A stretch of DNA of 55,136 nt from Amycolatopsis echigonensis (GCF_014174495.1 NZ_JACJHR010000062.1:1-55136), one strand, 5' to 3'; shown: positions 40,565 to 51,214, counted from the stretch's first letter. The notes: generated from the sequence alone by a model not told the origin. A program made the numbers and translations.

Positions 40565-42862
40565 GTGAGCAGGGTGAGCGATCCGCAGATCACCCTGACC
40601 GTCCGGCACACGCCGTCCGCGCTCGACGCGCGGCGCGGAGTTGTCCGGCTGCATCCGGAAGTGCTCGACGCGCTCGGCCTGCGCGCCTGGGACGCCGTGC
40701 ATCTCACCGGCGCGCGGCGCAGTGCCGCGTTGGCCGCGCCCGCCGCGGAGGAAGCGACGCCGGGGGTCGTGTTGACCGACGACGTCACCATGTCGAACCT
40801 CGGCGTCGCTGAGGGCGGCGAGGTCGTGGTGTCGCCCGCAGAGGTCGCCGCTGCCCGCACGGTCACCGTGTCCGGGTCTCGGCTGGCGTCGGTTTCGGTG
40901 TCGCCGCAGACGTTGCGGCTCGCGCTCACGGGCAAGGTGCTCACCCGCGGCGACGCGGTTTCCCTGTTGCCGCAAGACCTCGCGCCCGCGCCGGGATCGG
41001 ACGTCGCCGCCGTGCGGGGCCAGCTGTCCCGCGTGATCGGGGCGACGTGGACCAATGAGCTGCTGACTGTCACGGCGACGGAACCGGCTGGCGTGGTCGT
41101 CGTCGGACCGTCCACTGTGGTCAGCTGGCGGGACGGCGCCCGCACTGGCACCCCCGCCAGCGAACCGTCGGCGCGCAACGCGACCGCGCTCGTCCGCACC
41201 ACCGCCGTCACCGCGGCCGAGGACTATCTCGAAGCGGAGATCGTCGAAGAGGTCGTTACGGAGGCTCGCGAGGAAGAGCAGGACGAGCCGGTGCCGGTCG
41301 CCGATCTGGTCGGGGCCGAGAGCGCGGCGCGCAAGCTGTCCGAGTGGTTCGATTTGGCGTTCCACCGACCGGAACTCCTGGCGAAGCTGGGCACTTCGGC
41401 GCATCTGGGCGTGCTGCTGTCCGGACCGGAGGGCGTCGGCAAGGCGACGCTGGTGCGGTCGGTCGCCGCGGCGGAGAAGGTGCGCGTGGTGTCGGTGACC
41501 GCGCCGAATATCGCGGTGCTGGAACCGAATGCGGCGCACCGGTCGCTGCGGGCGGCCATCGATCGCGCCGCGGACGGCGACGGTCCCGGCGTGCTGTTGA
41601 TCAACGACATCGACGCGCTGCTCCCGGCCACCCAGCCACCGCCGGTGGCCACCGTGGTGTTGGAAGAACTGCGCGCCGCGCTGCGCCGGGACGGGCTGGC
41701 CGTGGTGGCCACGACCGCGCGGGCCGAGTCGGTGGATCCGCGGCTACGCGGCACCGACCTGCTCGACCGCGAGCTGGGACTGCCGCTGCCGGACGCGAAA
41801 ACGCGCGTCGAACTGCTCCGGATCCTGCTTCGCGACGTGCCGGTCGAATCCGGTGCAGACCTGGGCGTGCTCGCCGAACGGACCCCCGGATTCGTCGCCG
41901 CCGACCTGCTCGCCCTCCGCCGGGACGCGGCGTTGCGGGCCGCGCTGCGTCAGCGGGACGTCGACGAACCCAAGATCTCCCAGCAGGACCTGCTCGACGC
42001 GCTCGCGACCGTCCGGCCGATCTCGCTGTCCACTTCGGACAACCTGGCCACCGGCGGGCTGACCCTGGACGACGTCGGCAACATGACGTCGGTCAAGGAA
42101 GCGCTCACCGAAACCGTGCTGTGGCCGCTGCGCTACCCGGACTCGTTCGCGCGGCTCGGCATCGAACCGCCGCGCGGTGTGCTGCTGTACGGCCCGCCCG
42201 GCGGCGGCAAGACGTTCCTGGTCCGGGCGCTCGCCGGCACCGGCGCGCTGAACGTCTTCGCGATCAAGGGCGCGGAACTGCTGGACAAATGGGTCGGCGA
42301 ATCGGAGCGCGCGGTCCGCGACCTGTTCCGCCGGGCCGCCGACGCCGCCCCCTCGCTGATCTTCCTCGACGAAATCGACGCGCTCGCCCCGCGCCGCGGC
42401 CAGTCGTCCGACTCCGGCGTGGCCGACCGCGTGGTCGCCGCGCTGCTCACCGAACTGGACGGCGTCGAGCCGATGCGCGAGGTCGTCGTGCTGGGCGCGA
42501 CGAACCGGCCCGAACTGGTCGACCCGGCGCTCCTGCGTCCCGGACGGCTGGAGCGGCGGATCTACGTCCCGCCGCCGGACGCCGAATCCCGCGCCGCGAT
42601 CCTCGCCGCGACGGCCAAGCACACCCCGCTGGCGTCCGATGTGGACCTCGCGGCCACCGCGGAGGCGTTGGAGGGCTACTCGGCCGCCGACTGCGCCGCG
42701 CTGATCCGCGAGGCGGCGCTGACCGCGATGCGCGAGTCGCTGGAGGCACGCGAGGTGACCGCGGCGCACTTGGACAAGGCGCGCGAGGCGGTGCGGCCGT
42801 CGCTGGACGCCGCGCAGCTGGCGACGCTGGAGGCTTACGCGCAGGCGCAGCAGGAACGGTGA
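40565..42862 (+). CDS. Cdc48-like two-domain AAA ATPase
   Basis: 765-residue AAA protein with an N-terminal Cdc48-N-like double-psi barrel (about 1-190) and two AAA domains, resembling mycobacterial Rv0435c. Domain 1 is degenerate: Walker A ends GVGKA instead of GKT (287-294) and Walker B reads LLINDIDAL instead of a DE pair (about 344). Domain 2 is canonical: GPPGGGKT (543-550), IFLDEIDAL (about 598-606), sensor GATNRPELVDPALLRPGRLE with Arg fingers. It likely unfolds or remodels proteins using domain 2. GTG 40565 is used; GTG 40574 is nearly as good. Follows the hydrolase in the same direction. Confidence 0.93.
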   Translation: MSRVSDPQITLTVRHTPSALDARRGVVRLHPEVLDALGLRAWDAVHLTGARRSAALAAPAAEEATPGVVLTDDVTMSNLGVAEGGEVVVSPAEVAAARTVTVSGSRLASVSVSPQTLRLALTGKVLTRGDAVSLLPQDLAPAPGSDVAAVRGQLSRVIGATWTNELLTVTATEPAGVVVVGPSTVVSWRDGARTGTPASEPSARNATALVRTTAVTAAEDYLEAEIVEEVVTEAREEEQDEPVPVADLVGAESAARKLSEWFDLAFHRPELLAKLGTSAHLGVLLSGPEGVGKATLVRSVAAAEKVRVVSVTAPNIAVLEPNAAHRSLRAAIDRAADGDGPGVLLINDIDALLPATQPPPVATVVLEELRAALRRDGLAVVATTARAESVDPRLRGTDLLDRELGLPLPDAKTRVELLRILLRDVPVESGADLGVLAERTPGFVAADLLALRRDAALRAALRQRDVDEPKISQQDLLDALATVRPISLSTSDNLATGGLTLDDVGNMTSVKEALTETVLWPLRYPDSFARLGIEPPRGVLLYGPPGGGKTFLVRALAGTGALNVFAIKGAELLDKWVGESERAVRDLFRRAADAAPSLIFLDEIDALAPRRGQSSDSGVADRVVAALLTELDGVEPMREVVVLGATNRPELVDPALLRPGRLERRIYVPPPDAESRAAILAATAKHTPLASDVDLAATAEALEGYSAADCAALIREAALTAMRESLEAREVTAAHLDKAREAVRPSLDAAQLATLEAYAQAQQER

Positions 42863-43190
42863 GGCCGTGAGTGCGCCGCCCGCCGTGCCGAACCGCTCGC
42901 CCTCCGCGGCCGCCGATGTCGCGTACTAGACGACCGCCCCGATGTGGCATTGGGGTGCGCTGAGCCGGACAGGCGCGCAGGCAGTACTCGCCACCTCGCG
43001 ACAGCTGATCGGCAGCGGCTCGCTGCCGGACATGCTTGCCGAGCTGCCAGACGTGTCGAGCGGCCGCGCTCCGCACGTGAACCAGCCGAGCACTAAACGC
43101 GGGCAGCCCATCGGGCAACCCCCTGTGCGCGGCCCAGCACCACCCACCCGGCAGCCCGCACCGCGGCACGACCCGGCAGCCAGCACACAT
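42863..43190. other. Gap between AAA ATPase and LytR_C genes
   Basis: No supported gene. Short open frames on both strands encode Pro/Arg/Cys-rich sequences without resemblance to known families. Convergent genes flank it and a strong hairpin closes its right side. Confidence 0.5.
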
Positions 43191-43222
43191 GACAAAGCCC
43201 GCGCCGTAGCGCGGGCTTTGTC
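43191..43222. terminator. Terminator of the DUF3263-LytR_C operon
   Basis: Perfect 14-bp stem GACAAAGCCCGCGC/GCGCGGGCTTTGTC with loop CGTA, 16 bases after the stop of the LytR_C gene on the minus strand. It may also stop readthrough from the AAA ATPase gene. Confidence 0.85.
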
Positions 43223-43237
43223 GTAGGTGCGGGAAGG

Positions 43238-43900
43238 TCAGCTGCCCTTGTGTCCGCCGGGCTGGTAGTCCTTCGTGATGATCACTATCACGCCCGGGCT
43301 CGAGTTCTGGATGCCCTCGAACCGGGGCTGGGCCTGGAAGCCGAATTCGGCGGCCAGCTGCTTCGCGGCGGCTTCCTCGTCGGTGCCCGGCCGGAAGTAG
43401 GCCGTGGTCGTCGGGATGTTGCCCTGCGAGTAGTTGCCGACCTCGGCGACGTTCCAGCCCGACCCGCGGAAGTCGGCGGCGGCCTGTTCGGCGAGGTGCT
43501 TGATCAGCGAGTTGTTGTAGACCCGCAGGGTGACCCACTTGTTCGAGGCCTGCTGGTCCGGACCCGCCTGGCCTGGCTGTCCTGGCTGCTGGCCCGGCTG
43601 GCCGCCGGGCTGCCCGGGCTGGCCCGAAGCCGGACCCGACGAGGCGGCGGACGACGAGGCCGGGGCCGACGAGGAGGCGGGCGACGACGGCGCGGAGCTG
43701 GGAGCCGAGGAGGACTGCTGCGGCGCGGACGACGATCCGCCGGGCGCGGTGGGCTCGCCGGACGTGCTCGGCCCGGCGTTCTGGTCCCCGCTCGTGTTGA
43801 GCACGGTCACCCCGCCGATGACGGCGGCGACGACCGCGACCCCGATCAGCGCGACGCCCGCGGCTTTCAGCGGCCGGGACAGTCCCGAGAAGACGCTCAT
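43238..43900 (-). CDS. LytR_C-domain membrane-anchored protein
   Basis: 220-residue protein with a short cytoplasmic start, one membrane helix (about 12-34), an 80-residue Ser/Ala/Pro/Gly/Gln-rich extracytoplasmic spacer, and a C-terminal LytR_C domain (VTLRVYNNSLIKHLAEQAA to SPGVIVIITKDYQPGG). LytR_C domains accompany cell-wall polymer ligases, so a cell-envelope role is likely. ATG 43900 overlaps the DUF3263 gene by 4 bases; the pair matches mycobacterial Rv0430-Rv0431 as I recall it. Confidence 0.9.
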   Translation of the reverse strand: MSVFSGLSRPLKAAGVALIGVAVVAAVIGGVTVLNTSGDQNAGPSTSGEPTAPGGSSSAPQQSSSAPSSAPSSPASSSAPASSSAASSGPASGQPGQPGGQPGQQPGQPGQAGPDQQASNKWVTLRVYNNSLIKHLAEQAAADFRGSGWNVAEVGNYSQGNIPTTTAYFRPGTDEEAAAKQLAAEFGFQAQPRFEGIQNSSPGVIVIITKDYQPGGHKGS

Positions 43901-44205
43901 GACAGCTCGATCCCCAACCGCCGGGCCCCGCGTTTGCGCTGACGGGCGGCGCGCGTTTTGCGCAGCCGCTTGACCAGCATCGGATCGGCCGCGACCGCCT
44001 CCGGCTTGGCCAGCAGCGTGTTCAGCAACTGGTAGTAACGGGTGGAGGACAGTCCGAAGCGCTCCCGGATGGCGTTCTCCTTCGCCCCGGCGTGGCGCCA
44101 CCACTGCCGCTCGAACGCGAGGATGTCCAGTTCGCGTTCGGTCAGGCCACCGACATTCTCCGGCGGCGACGGCTGGTTCCCAGCCATCGACTCCGCGGCG
44201 TCCAT
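43897..44205 (-). CDS. DUF3263 protein
   Basis: 102-residue basic protein of the actinobacterial DUF3263 family: LTERELDILAFERQWWRHAG, KENAIRERFGLSSTRYYQLL, and a terminal Arg/Lys-rich tail (RLRKTRAARQRKRGARR). The helix-turn-helix-like core suggests a DNA-binding or regulatory role. It is the first gene of the two-gene operon with the LytR_C protein; ATG 44205. Confidence 0.92.
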   Translation of the reverse strand: MDAAESMAGNQPSPPENVGGLTERELDILAFERQWWRHAGAKENAIRERFGLSSTRYYQLLNTLLAKPEAVAADPMLVKRLRKTRAARQRKRGARRLGIELS

Positions 44206-44330
44206 GCGGTCCTCGCAATCGGTGTCGGCAGTCCTTCCGCGGGCGTCATTGAACCACGGAACCCATGCTCGACATGGGCATCCGACACGGCGCGTCACGG
44301 TCCGATCCAGGTCTATCAGAAGGGTCCGAC

Positions 44331-44336
44331 TAAACT
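44331..44336 (+). promoter_or_regulatory. -10 element of a leaderless def transcript
   Basis: TAAACT ends 8 bases before the GTG of def, the spacing expected when the transcript begins at the start codon. No Shine-Dalgarno sequence precedes the GTG, which supports leaderless expression. Confidence 0.5.
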
Positions 44337-44344
44337 CGGCGTCC

Positions 44345-44911
44345 GTGACCGTCCACCCCATCTGCATCGCCGGCGAACCCGTGCTGCACCAGCCCACGCG
44401 CGAGATCACCGAGTTCGACGACAAGCTCGCCACCCTCGTCGAGGACATGTTCGAGACCATGTACGCGGCCGAGGGCGTGGGCCTCGCGGCCAATCAGATC
44501 GGGCTCGACCTGCGGGTATTCGTATACGACTGCCCGGACGACGAGGGCAAGCAGCACAAGGGCGTGGTGGTCAACCCGAAGCTGGAGACCTCCGAGATCC
44601 CGGAGACCATGCCGGACCCGGACGACGACTGGGAGGGCTGCCTGTCCGCCCCTGGCGAGTCGTACCCGACCGGGCGCGCCTCGTGGGCGAAGGTGACCGG
44701 CTTCGACGTCGAGGGAAATCCGATCGAGGTCGAGGGCACCGGCTACTTCGCGCGGTGCCTGCAGCATGAGACCGATCACCTCGACGGCTTCATCTACCTG
44801 GACCGCCTCGTCGGCCGCCACGCGCGCGCGGCGAAGAAGATGCTGAAGAAGAACAAATGGGGCGTGCCCGGCCTGACCTGGCTGCCGCCCAAGGAACCCG
44901 CAGACGCCTGA
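44345..44911 (+). CDS. def: Peptide deformylase
   Basis: Metalloenzyme removing the N-formyl group from nascent proteins. All three family motifs are present in the 188-residue protein: GVGLAANQ (44-51), EGCLS (97-101) and QHETDHLDG (140-148), giving metal ligands Cys99, His141 and His145 and catalytic Glu142. A C-terminal extension of about 25 residues follows. GTG 44345 appears leaderless. A tandem repeat and hairpin lie directly downstream. Confidence 0.95.
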   Translation: MTVHPICIAGEPVLHQPTREITEFDDKLATLVEDMFETMYAAEGVGLAANQIGLDLRVFVYDCPDDEGKQHKGVVVNPKLETSEIPETMPDPDDDWEGCLSAPGESYPTGRASWAKVTGFDVEGNPIEVEGTGYFARCLQHETDHLDGFIYLDRLVGRHARAAKKMLKKNKWGVPGLTWLPPKEPADA

Positions 44912-44916
44912 CCCGC

Positions 44917-45086
44917 GCGACGGGTCGCGAGACCACACCGCATGCTCGCGCCGGTCACTGGACCACCCCGCGAGACCGCGCCGGTCACTAGACCACCCCG
45001 CGAGACCGCGCCGATCTCCGGACCACACCGCAAGAGCGCGCCAGTCTCCGGACCACAACCCGAGATCGCGCTGGTTTCTGGACTGA
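44917..45086. repeat. 30-bp tandem minisatellite downstream of def
   Basis: Four consecutive 30-bp units (44947, 44977, 45007, 45037) beginning CGCGCC or CGCGCCGGTC and ending with ACCGCGAGAC-like words, plus partial diverged units on each side. The unit length is a multiple of 3, so both strands stay open (for example WSGDRRGLAG on the minus strand), but no start or family supports a protein. Confidence 0.85.
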
Positions 45087-45088
45087 GC

Positions 45089-45118
45089 GATTTCCCCGGC
45101 CCCCAGGCCGGGGAAATC
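45089..45118 (+). terminator. Terminator hairpin downstream of def
   Basis: Perfect 13-bp stem GATTTCCCCGGCC/GGCCGGGGAAATC with loop CCCA. It lies after the minisatellite, 178 bases from the def stop and before the thiC riboswitch. Confidence 0.75.
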
Positions 45119-45265
45119 GGGAGGGAAGAAACCAGCTTCCCGGCGATCTCGGCGCCTCGGCGGAGCCGAGGCCATCAACACCGCCGGGGCAATCCAACAC
45201 CGCGGCGGGGTTGTGCCGACCCGACACCGCATGGCATCGTCGGACAGGCAACCTCAACCGAATGC

Positions 45266-45378
45266 AACGCGGGAGCTCGCGCCTTGGCGGGCTGAGAGGG
45301 TGGCTGGTGTCCATCTCGCGGACACCCGGTGTCACCGACCGCATGAACCTGACCGGGTAATGCCGGCGTAGGGAGTGA
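45266..45378 (+). ncRNA. TPP riboswitch (THI element) controlling thiC-thiD
   Basis: Contains the diagnostic GGCTGAGAG-type pyrimidine sensor (GGGCTGAGAGGGT, 45289-45301), a variable P3 extension, and the pyrophosphate sensor ACCGCATGAACCTGACCGGG then TAATGCCGGCGTAGGGAG. It ends 7 bases before the TTG start of thiC and includes its GGGAG ribosome binding site, so TPP binding should block translation. Confidence 0.95.
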
Positions 45379-45384
45379 ACGTCG

Positions 45385-47024
<1,640 letters not shown>

Positions 47025-47028
<4 letters not shown>

Positions 47029-47849
47029 CCAGCACGCCCCGCACCGCCCTCACCATCGCCGGATCCGATTCCGGCGGTGGTGCGGGCGTGCAGGCGGACC
47101 TGCGCACGTTTTTCGCCAACGGGGTGCACGGACTGGTCGCGCTCACCGCGGTCACCGTGCAGAACTCGCTGGGCGTGCAAGGGTTTTCCGAGATTCCGGT
47201 CGACGTCGTCACCGCGCAGATCAAAGCGGTCGCCGAGGACATGGGCGTCAACGCGGCGAAAACCGGCATGCTCGCCACCGCGGAAATCATTCAGGCGGTG
47301 GCGAAAACCCTGGACGAAGTCCACATTGGACGCACCACGGACACGCCGTTCGTGGTCGACCCGGTGGCCGCGTCGATGACCGGCCACGCGCTGCTGCGCG
47401 AAGAAGCACTGGAAGCGATCCGGACGGAACTGTTCCCGCGAGCCACGCTCGTCACGCCGAATCTCGACGAGGTCCGGCTGCTGACCGGCGTCACGGTCAC
47501 CGATGCCACGAGCCAGCGCGCGGCCGCGGAAGCGTTGCTGGAGTTCGGTTCCCAGTGGGTTCTCGTGAAGGGCGGGCACCTCTACGACGCCGCCGATTGC
47601 GTCGATCTGCTCACCGATGGTTCGACGGTGCTCGAGCTGAGCGGTCCGCGCATCGACACGGAAAACACCCACGGCGGCGGCGACACCATGGCGTCGGCGA
47701 TCACCTCGTCGCTCGCGAAGGGCGCGGACGTGCCCACCGCGGTCGCCGAGGCGAAGCGGTTCATCGAACGCTGCGTCCAGGAGGCGTATCCGCTCGGCGC
47801 CGGGGTCGGCCCGGTTTCCCCGTTCTGGCGGCTCGCGAACCCGCAGTGA
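47025..47849 (+). CDS. thiD: HMP/HMP-phosphate kinase ThiD (first copy)
   Basis: Phosphorylates HMP-P to HMP-PP, next step after ThiC. 274 residues with TIAGSDSGGGAGVQADLRTF, VQNSLGVQGFSE, AAKTGMLATAE, VVDPV, TPNLDEVRLLTG and anion-hole motif THGGGDTMASA. The position that is Cys in enterobacterial ThiD is Asp here, as is common in actinobacteria. GTG 47025 overlaps the thiC stop, so it is under the same TPP riboswitch. Confidence 0.94.
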
Positions 47850-47865
47850 ATGCGACACTGGGCGG

Positions 47866-48069
47866 ATGAGCGAGACACCGGAAGCGTTGTGGGCGAAGCT
47901 GCCGCTTGAGGTGCAGCACGAGGTCGACGGCCTGGTCACCGAGCACCGCACCGCGTCGGCGGTCAAAACGATCCGCAATTCGGGCGTCGCGCCCCGGCCC
48001 GGGATCGCCGAAGCACAAGCGGTGTACCAATACCGGATGTCGGTGCTGAAGCCGCCGCCGCGGTTTTAG
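47866..48069 (+). CDS. Small hypothetical protein (67 residues)
   Basis: ATG 47866 has GGGCGG upstream and lies 16 bases after thiD, so it probably belongs to the thiC operon. The sequence (LWAKLPLEVQHEVDGLV, SAVKTIRNSGVAPRPGIAEA) looks like a genuine small helical protein but I do not recognise a family. Its TAG stop overlaps the stop of the convergent phospholipase gene. Confidence 0.65.
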   Translation: MSETPEALWAKLPLEVQHEVDGLVTEHRTASAVKTIRNSGVAPRPGIAEAQAVYQYRMSVLKPPPRF

Positions 48070-49073
48070 CCGCGCGCGTCCACCGTCGGCAGCACGGTCG
48101 TCAGGCCGGTCCAGTCGGACGTCACCACGGATGCGTGCTGTTTGGCCAGTTCGGCCACGCGTTGCGTCGCCTGGTCGACGGTCGGGTTGTGGTCGTCGAT
48201 GGCCGGCGCGACGTTCTGCGCGTCCGTCATGACCACGTAGTAGTGGTTTTCGTCGTACCAGGACATTCCGGCCTTCGCGAGCCATTCGCTCGCGTCGCCG
48301 TCGAACACGACAAACCACGGTTTCTGCTCCGCGGAGTATTTGTCGCGCGGATCGCCGCTCGCGGCGCCGTGCACGGTCGGGAAGATCTGCACCGAATCCA
48401 GCTTTCCGGCGGCCTTCTGGTCCAGCAGATAACCGGCGTACTCGACGTCGGTGTGCAACGTGTCGGTCGGGTTTCCCTCTTCGACGGTGCCGGGGATGAT
48501 CTCGGTGAGCACCTTGCCCCGCAACGCGTCCAGCGTCGGCCAATTGTCCGCTTTGGACGCTTCATCGAGCGTGGCGTGGTTGCCGAGAAGATCCGCGGGC
48601 TTGAACACCGCGGCACCGAGATGGTCGCGGAACGCGGCGTCCAGCTGGGCCGGACCGAGGCCGGTATTCGCGGAGAATCCGGTCTTCATTTCGATCTTCA
48701 CCGTGAGCGGCGGACGGCCGGGATGGGCGCCGAGCCAGATCCGGATGTCGTCCAGGCACGATTCGAGGTCTTTGTTGGTCCCGCCGGAGTACAGGTCGGC
48801 CGCCGTTCGGGCGTCGACGCAGTTGTTGCCGTTTCCGAGCGGGCTGGAGTGGCTGACCTTCCACTCGTGAGTGAAGAAGTCCGGCCAGACGTCGAGTTCG
48901 AGCAGGGAGGAGCCGTTGTCCAGCGCCTGCGCGAGATACGGGTACGCGGCCGGGTCGTAGGTGTTGTGCACGCCGACCGTGGTCACGTGCGAGAGCTTCG
49001 GGCTGTCCGCGCTGGCCACCCCCGGGAAGGCCAGCGCGGACAAGAGCAGAAGACCGGCCGCGGCGAGCTTCAC
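48066..49073 (-). CDS. Secreted Ca2+-dependent phosphoinositide phospholipase C
   Basis: 335-residue exported protein with a signal peptide (about 1-22, cleavage after VASA). The mature part shows the PLC-like TIM-barrel pattern: VTTVGVHNTYD with the first catalytic His, LLELDVWPDFF, WKVSHSSP with the second His, and LTVKIEMKTGFS. The WFVVFDGDASEWLA region and the rest fit the bacterial PI-PLC C1-like family (PF16670). GTG 49073 has AAGGAGA upstream. It is divergent from the second thiD. Confidence 0.88.
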   Translation of the reverse strand: MKLAAAGLLLLSALAFPGVASADSPKLSHVTTVGVHNTYDPAAYPYLAQALDNGSSLLELDVWPDFFTHEWKVSHSSPLGNGNNCVDARTAADLYSGGTNKDLESCLDDIRIWLGAHPGRPPLTVKIEMKTGFSANTGLGPAQLDAAFRDHLGAAVFKPADLLGNHATLDEASKADNWPTLDALRGKVLTEIIPGTVEEGNPTDTLHTDVEYAGYLLDQKAAGKLDSVQIFPTVHGAASGDPRDKYSAEQKPWFVVFDGDASEWLAKAGMSWYDENHYYVVMTDAQNVAPAIDDHNPTVDQATQRVAELAKQHASVVTSDWTGLTTVLPTVDARG

Positions 49074-49129
49074 AGGGTGTCTCCTTCGTCACTGGACCAG
49101 CACGAACACCTACTGTGCCATCGTGGTGG

Positions 49130-49148
49130 ACTGTGACTGAAGCACAGT
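49130..49148. promoter_or_regulatory. Inverted repeat between phospholipase C and thiD copy 2
   Basis: ACTGTG, seven bases, CACAGT in the 112-bp divergent spacer. Possible operator; the adjacent MarR-type regulator is a candidate binder but nothing proves it. Confidence 0.35.
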
Positions 49149-49185
49149 TGCCTCAATGGACCAGACCAGAAGTCGGAACGCGCAC

Positions 49186-50019
49186 ATGACAGAGAACCCG
49201 AGCCCGCCCTCCGCGCTCACCATCGCCGGATCGGATTCCGGCGGGGCCGCCGGGCTGCAGGCGGACCTGCGGACCTTCCTCACCTGCGGGGTGCACGGCC
49301 TGGTCGCGGTCACCGCGGTCACCGTCCAGAACACGCTCGGCGTGCACGACCGCTCCGACCTGCCGCCGCACATCGTCGCCGGGCAGATCGAGGCGGTCGC
49401 GGCGGACATGGGCGTCGGCGCGGCGAAGACCGGCATGCTGGCGTCCGCGGAGATCATCCACGCGGTCGCGGCGGCCTGCGACAAGGCCGGGATCGGGCGC
49501 GACGGCGCGATTCCGTTCGTGGTCGACCCGGTGGCCGCGGCGATGACCGGTCAGTCTCTGTTCGACGACAACGGCCTCGCCGCGTTGCGCGACGAGCTCC
49601 TGCCGCGCGCCACCGTGCTCACGCCGAACCTGGACGAGGTGCGGCTGCTTACCGGCATGACCGTGACCGACCGCGAAGGCATGCACACCGCGGCTGTCGT
49701 GCTGCACCAGCTCGGCCCGAAGTACGTGCTCGTGAAGAGCGGCCACCTGCAGTCCGACCCGGAGTGCGTCGACCTGCTTTTCGACGGTTCGACCTTCGTG
49801 GAGCTGCCCGGCCCGCGCTGGCAGACGCCGCACACGCACGGGGCCGGCGACACCATGGCGTCCGCGCTGACCGCGGGGCTGGCCAAGGGCATGCCGGTGG
49901 TCGAAGCGGCGCGGTATGGCAAGTGGTTCGTCTCGCAGGCCGTCGAGCACTCGTACCCGATGGGCGCGAAGGTCGGCCCGGTGTCGGCGTTCTGGCGGCT
50001 GGCCCCGGAAGAGCGCTAG
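49186..50019 (+). CDS. ThiD paralogue (second copy)
   Basis: 277-residue PfkB-family kinase strongly resembling the first ThiD: TIAGSDSGGAAGLQADLRTF, VQNTLGVHDRSDLPPH, AAKTGMLASAE, VVDPVAAAMTG, TPNLDEVRLLTGM and THGAGDTMASA. No riboswitch precedes it, so it escapes TPP control; it could salvage HMP or act on pyridoxal. ATG 49186 is chosen; ATG 49156 is in frame. Stop codons of this gene and the MarR gene overlap as CTAG. Confidence 0.88.
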   Translation: MTENPSPPSALTIAGSDSGGAAGLQADLRTFLTCGVHGLVAVTAVTVQNTLGVHDRSDLPPHIVAGQIEAVAADMGVGAAKTGMLASAEIIHAVAAACDKAGIGRDGAIPFVVDPVAAAMTGQSLFDDNGLAALRDELLPRATVLTPNLDEVRLLTGMTVTDREGMHTAAVVLHQLGPKYVLVKSGHLQSDPECVDLLFDGSTFVELPGPRWQTPHTHGAGDTMASALTAGLAKGMPVVEAARYGKWFVSQAVEHSYPMGAKVGPVSAFWRLAPEER

Positions 50020-50447
50020 CCCTCGTCGGAGATCAGGGCTTCCAGGGCGGGCAGCGCGGAGATGATCGACTCGCGTGCCTCGGGCGTGAGCCGGTCGAGG
50101 CGGCGGTTGAGCTCCTGCACGCGAGTGGAGCGCACGCCGGAGACGAGGCGTTCGCCTTCCTCCGTGGCGCGGGCGAGCCACGCGCGCCGGTCGAGCGGGT
50201 CGGACTCGCGCGTGACGTAGCCGGCCTCGACCAGCGTGGCCACGATCCGCGACATCGTGGCCGCCGCGACGCCTTCCTTCGCGGCGAGGTCGCCCAGCCG
50301 CAGCTCGCCGAAGTGGACCAGGGTGGCCAGCGCGGAGATCGACCCGTGGCCCGGCCCAGGCACGCCCGCCTGGCGCAGCGACCGCGAGAGCCGTCCCACC
50401 GCAAGGTACAACCGGCCCGATACGTCCTGGACCGAGGAAAGAGTCAC
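50016..50447 (-). CDS. MarR-family transcriptional regulator
   Basis: 143-residue winged-helix regulator: STLVHFGELRLGDLAAKEGV-like helix region, AAATMSRIVATLVEAGYVTR recognition helix and wing RESDPLDRRAWLARATEEG with the conserved DxRxx motif. GTG 50447 has AGAAGGAG at ideal spacing. Convergent with thiD copy 2; target genes unknown. Confidence 0.92.
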   Translation of the reverse strand: MTLSSVQDVSGRLYLAVGRLSRSLRQAGVPGPGHGSISALATLVHFGELRLGDLAAKEGVAAATMSRIVATLVEAGYVTRESDPLDRRAWLARATEEGERLVSGVRSTRVQELNRRLDRLTPEARESIISALPALEALISDEG

Positions 50448-50590
50448 GATCGGCTCCTTCTGACGCTGGTGCCCGCCGCTGGGTGCGCCGGAAAGGGTGC
50501 CGTCAACCATACGGCGTTCCCGTGCACAATCCGTGTCAAGCGCGGGCGAAATCACCATAACCTGGGTATTTGTGCAGCTTGCCCGCCCGT

Positions 50591-51214
50591 TCAGAGCACC
50601 GACACGTCGAGCGGAAGTTCCGCGGGCGGCGGCAGCGGCGCGGCGGCGTCCGCCCGGAACGACTGCAGCAGGTATCCCGCGAGCCGACGCGACGCCGCCG
50701 CCGCCGCGGCTCCCGCGCCCGACCGCAGTCCGCCGTTCGCCAGCAAGACCAGCGACAGGTCGGAAACCGCGAAGTCAGCCCGCAGCGCACCGGCTTCTTG
50801 CGCCCGGCGGATCAACTCGGCGAACCCCCGCAACGCCCGGTCTCGCAGCTCCGCGAAAGCGGCCTGATCCGGCAGCGCGGTCACGATCGCGGCGGAGAAA
50901 CCGTGGTTGCGCGCCTGCATCGCGCAGACCTCCTCGATCACCCGGCAGAACCCGCGCCACGGATCGGGGTCGGCGAGCGCCTCGTCGAGCATGCCCGCGC
51001 ATTCGGCCATCGGCTCCGCGAAGGCTTCGGCGACCAGGTCGGCTTTCGTCGGGAAATGGCGGTACACCGTCGCGACGCCGAGGCCAGCGCGGCGCGCCAG
51101 CTCGCTCATCGACACGTCCAGGCCCTCGGTCTCGAAGGTGCGTTCAGCGACCTCGAGGATGCGCGCGCGATTGTGGGCGGCGTCAGTGCGCAACCGAGTG
51201 GATTTTTCCGGCAC
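50591..51214 (-). CDS. TetR-family repressor of the adjacent oxidoreductase
   Basis: 207-residue regulator with helix-turn-helix SMSELARRAGLGVATVYRHF preceded by NRARILEVAERTFETEG. Divergent from the quinone-oxidoreductase-like gene with a 57-bp spacer carrying three TTCCACTT/AAGTGGAA half-sites, so auto-regulation and control of the oxidoreductase are likely. Confidence 0.93.
   Translation of the reverse strand: MPEKSTRLRTDAAHNRARILEVAERTFETEGLDVSMSELARRAGLGVATVYRHFPTKADLVAEAFAEPMAECAGMLDEALADPDPWRGFCRVIEEVCAMQARNHGFSAAIVTALPDQAAFAELRDRALRGFAELIRRAQEAGALRADFAVSDLSLVLLANGGLRSGAGAAAAAASRRLAGYLLQSFRADAAAPLPPPAELPLDVSVL

Noticed and set aside
42926..43226. Small genes in the gap after the AAA ATPase
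   Set aside because: Both strands have open frames but biased composition, no ribosome binding site and overlap with the terminator hairpin.
44947..45066. CRISPR array
   Set aside because: The 30-bp units are contiguous without spacers, so this is a minisatellite.
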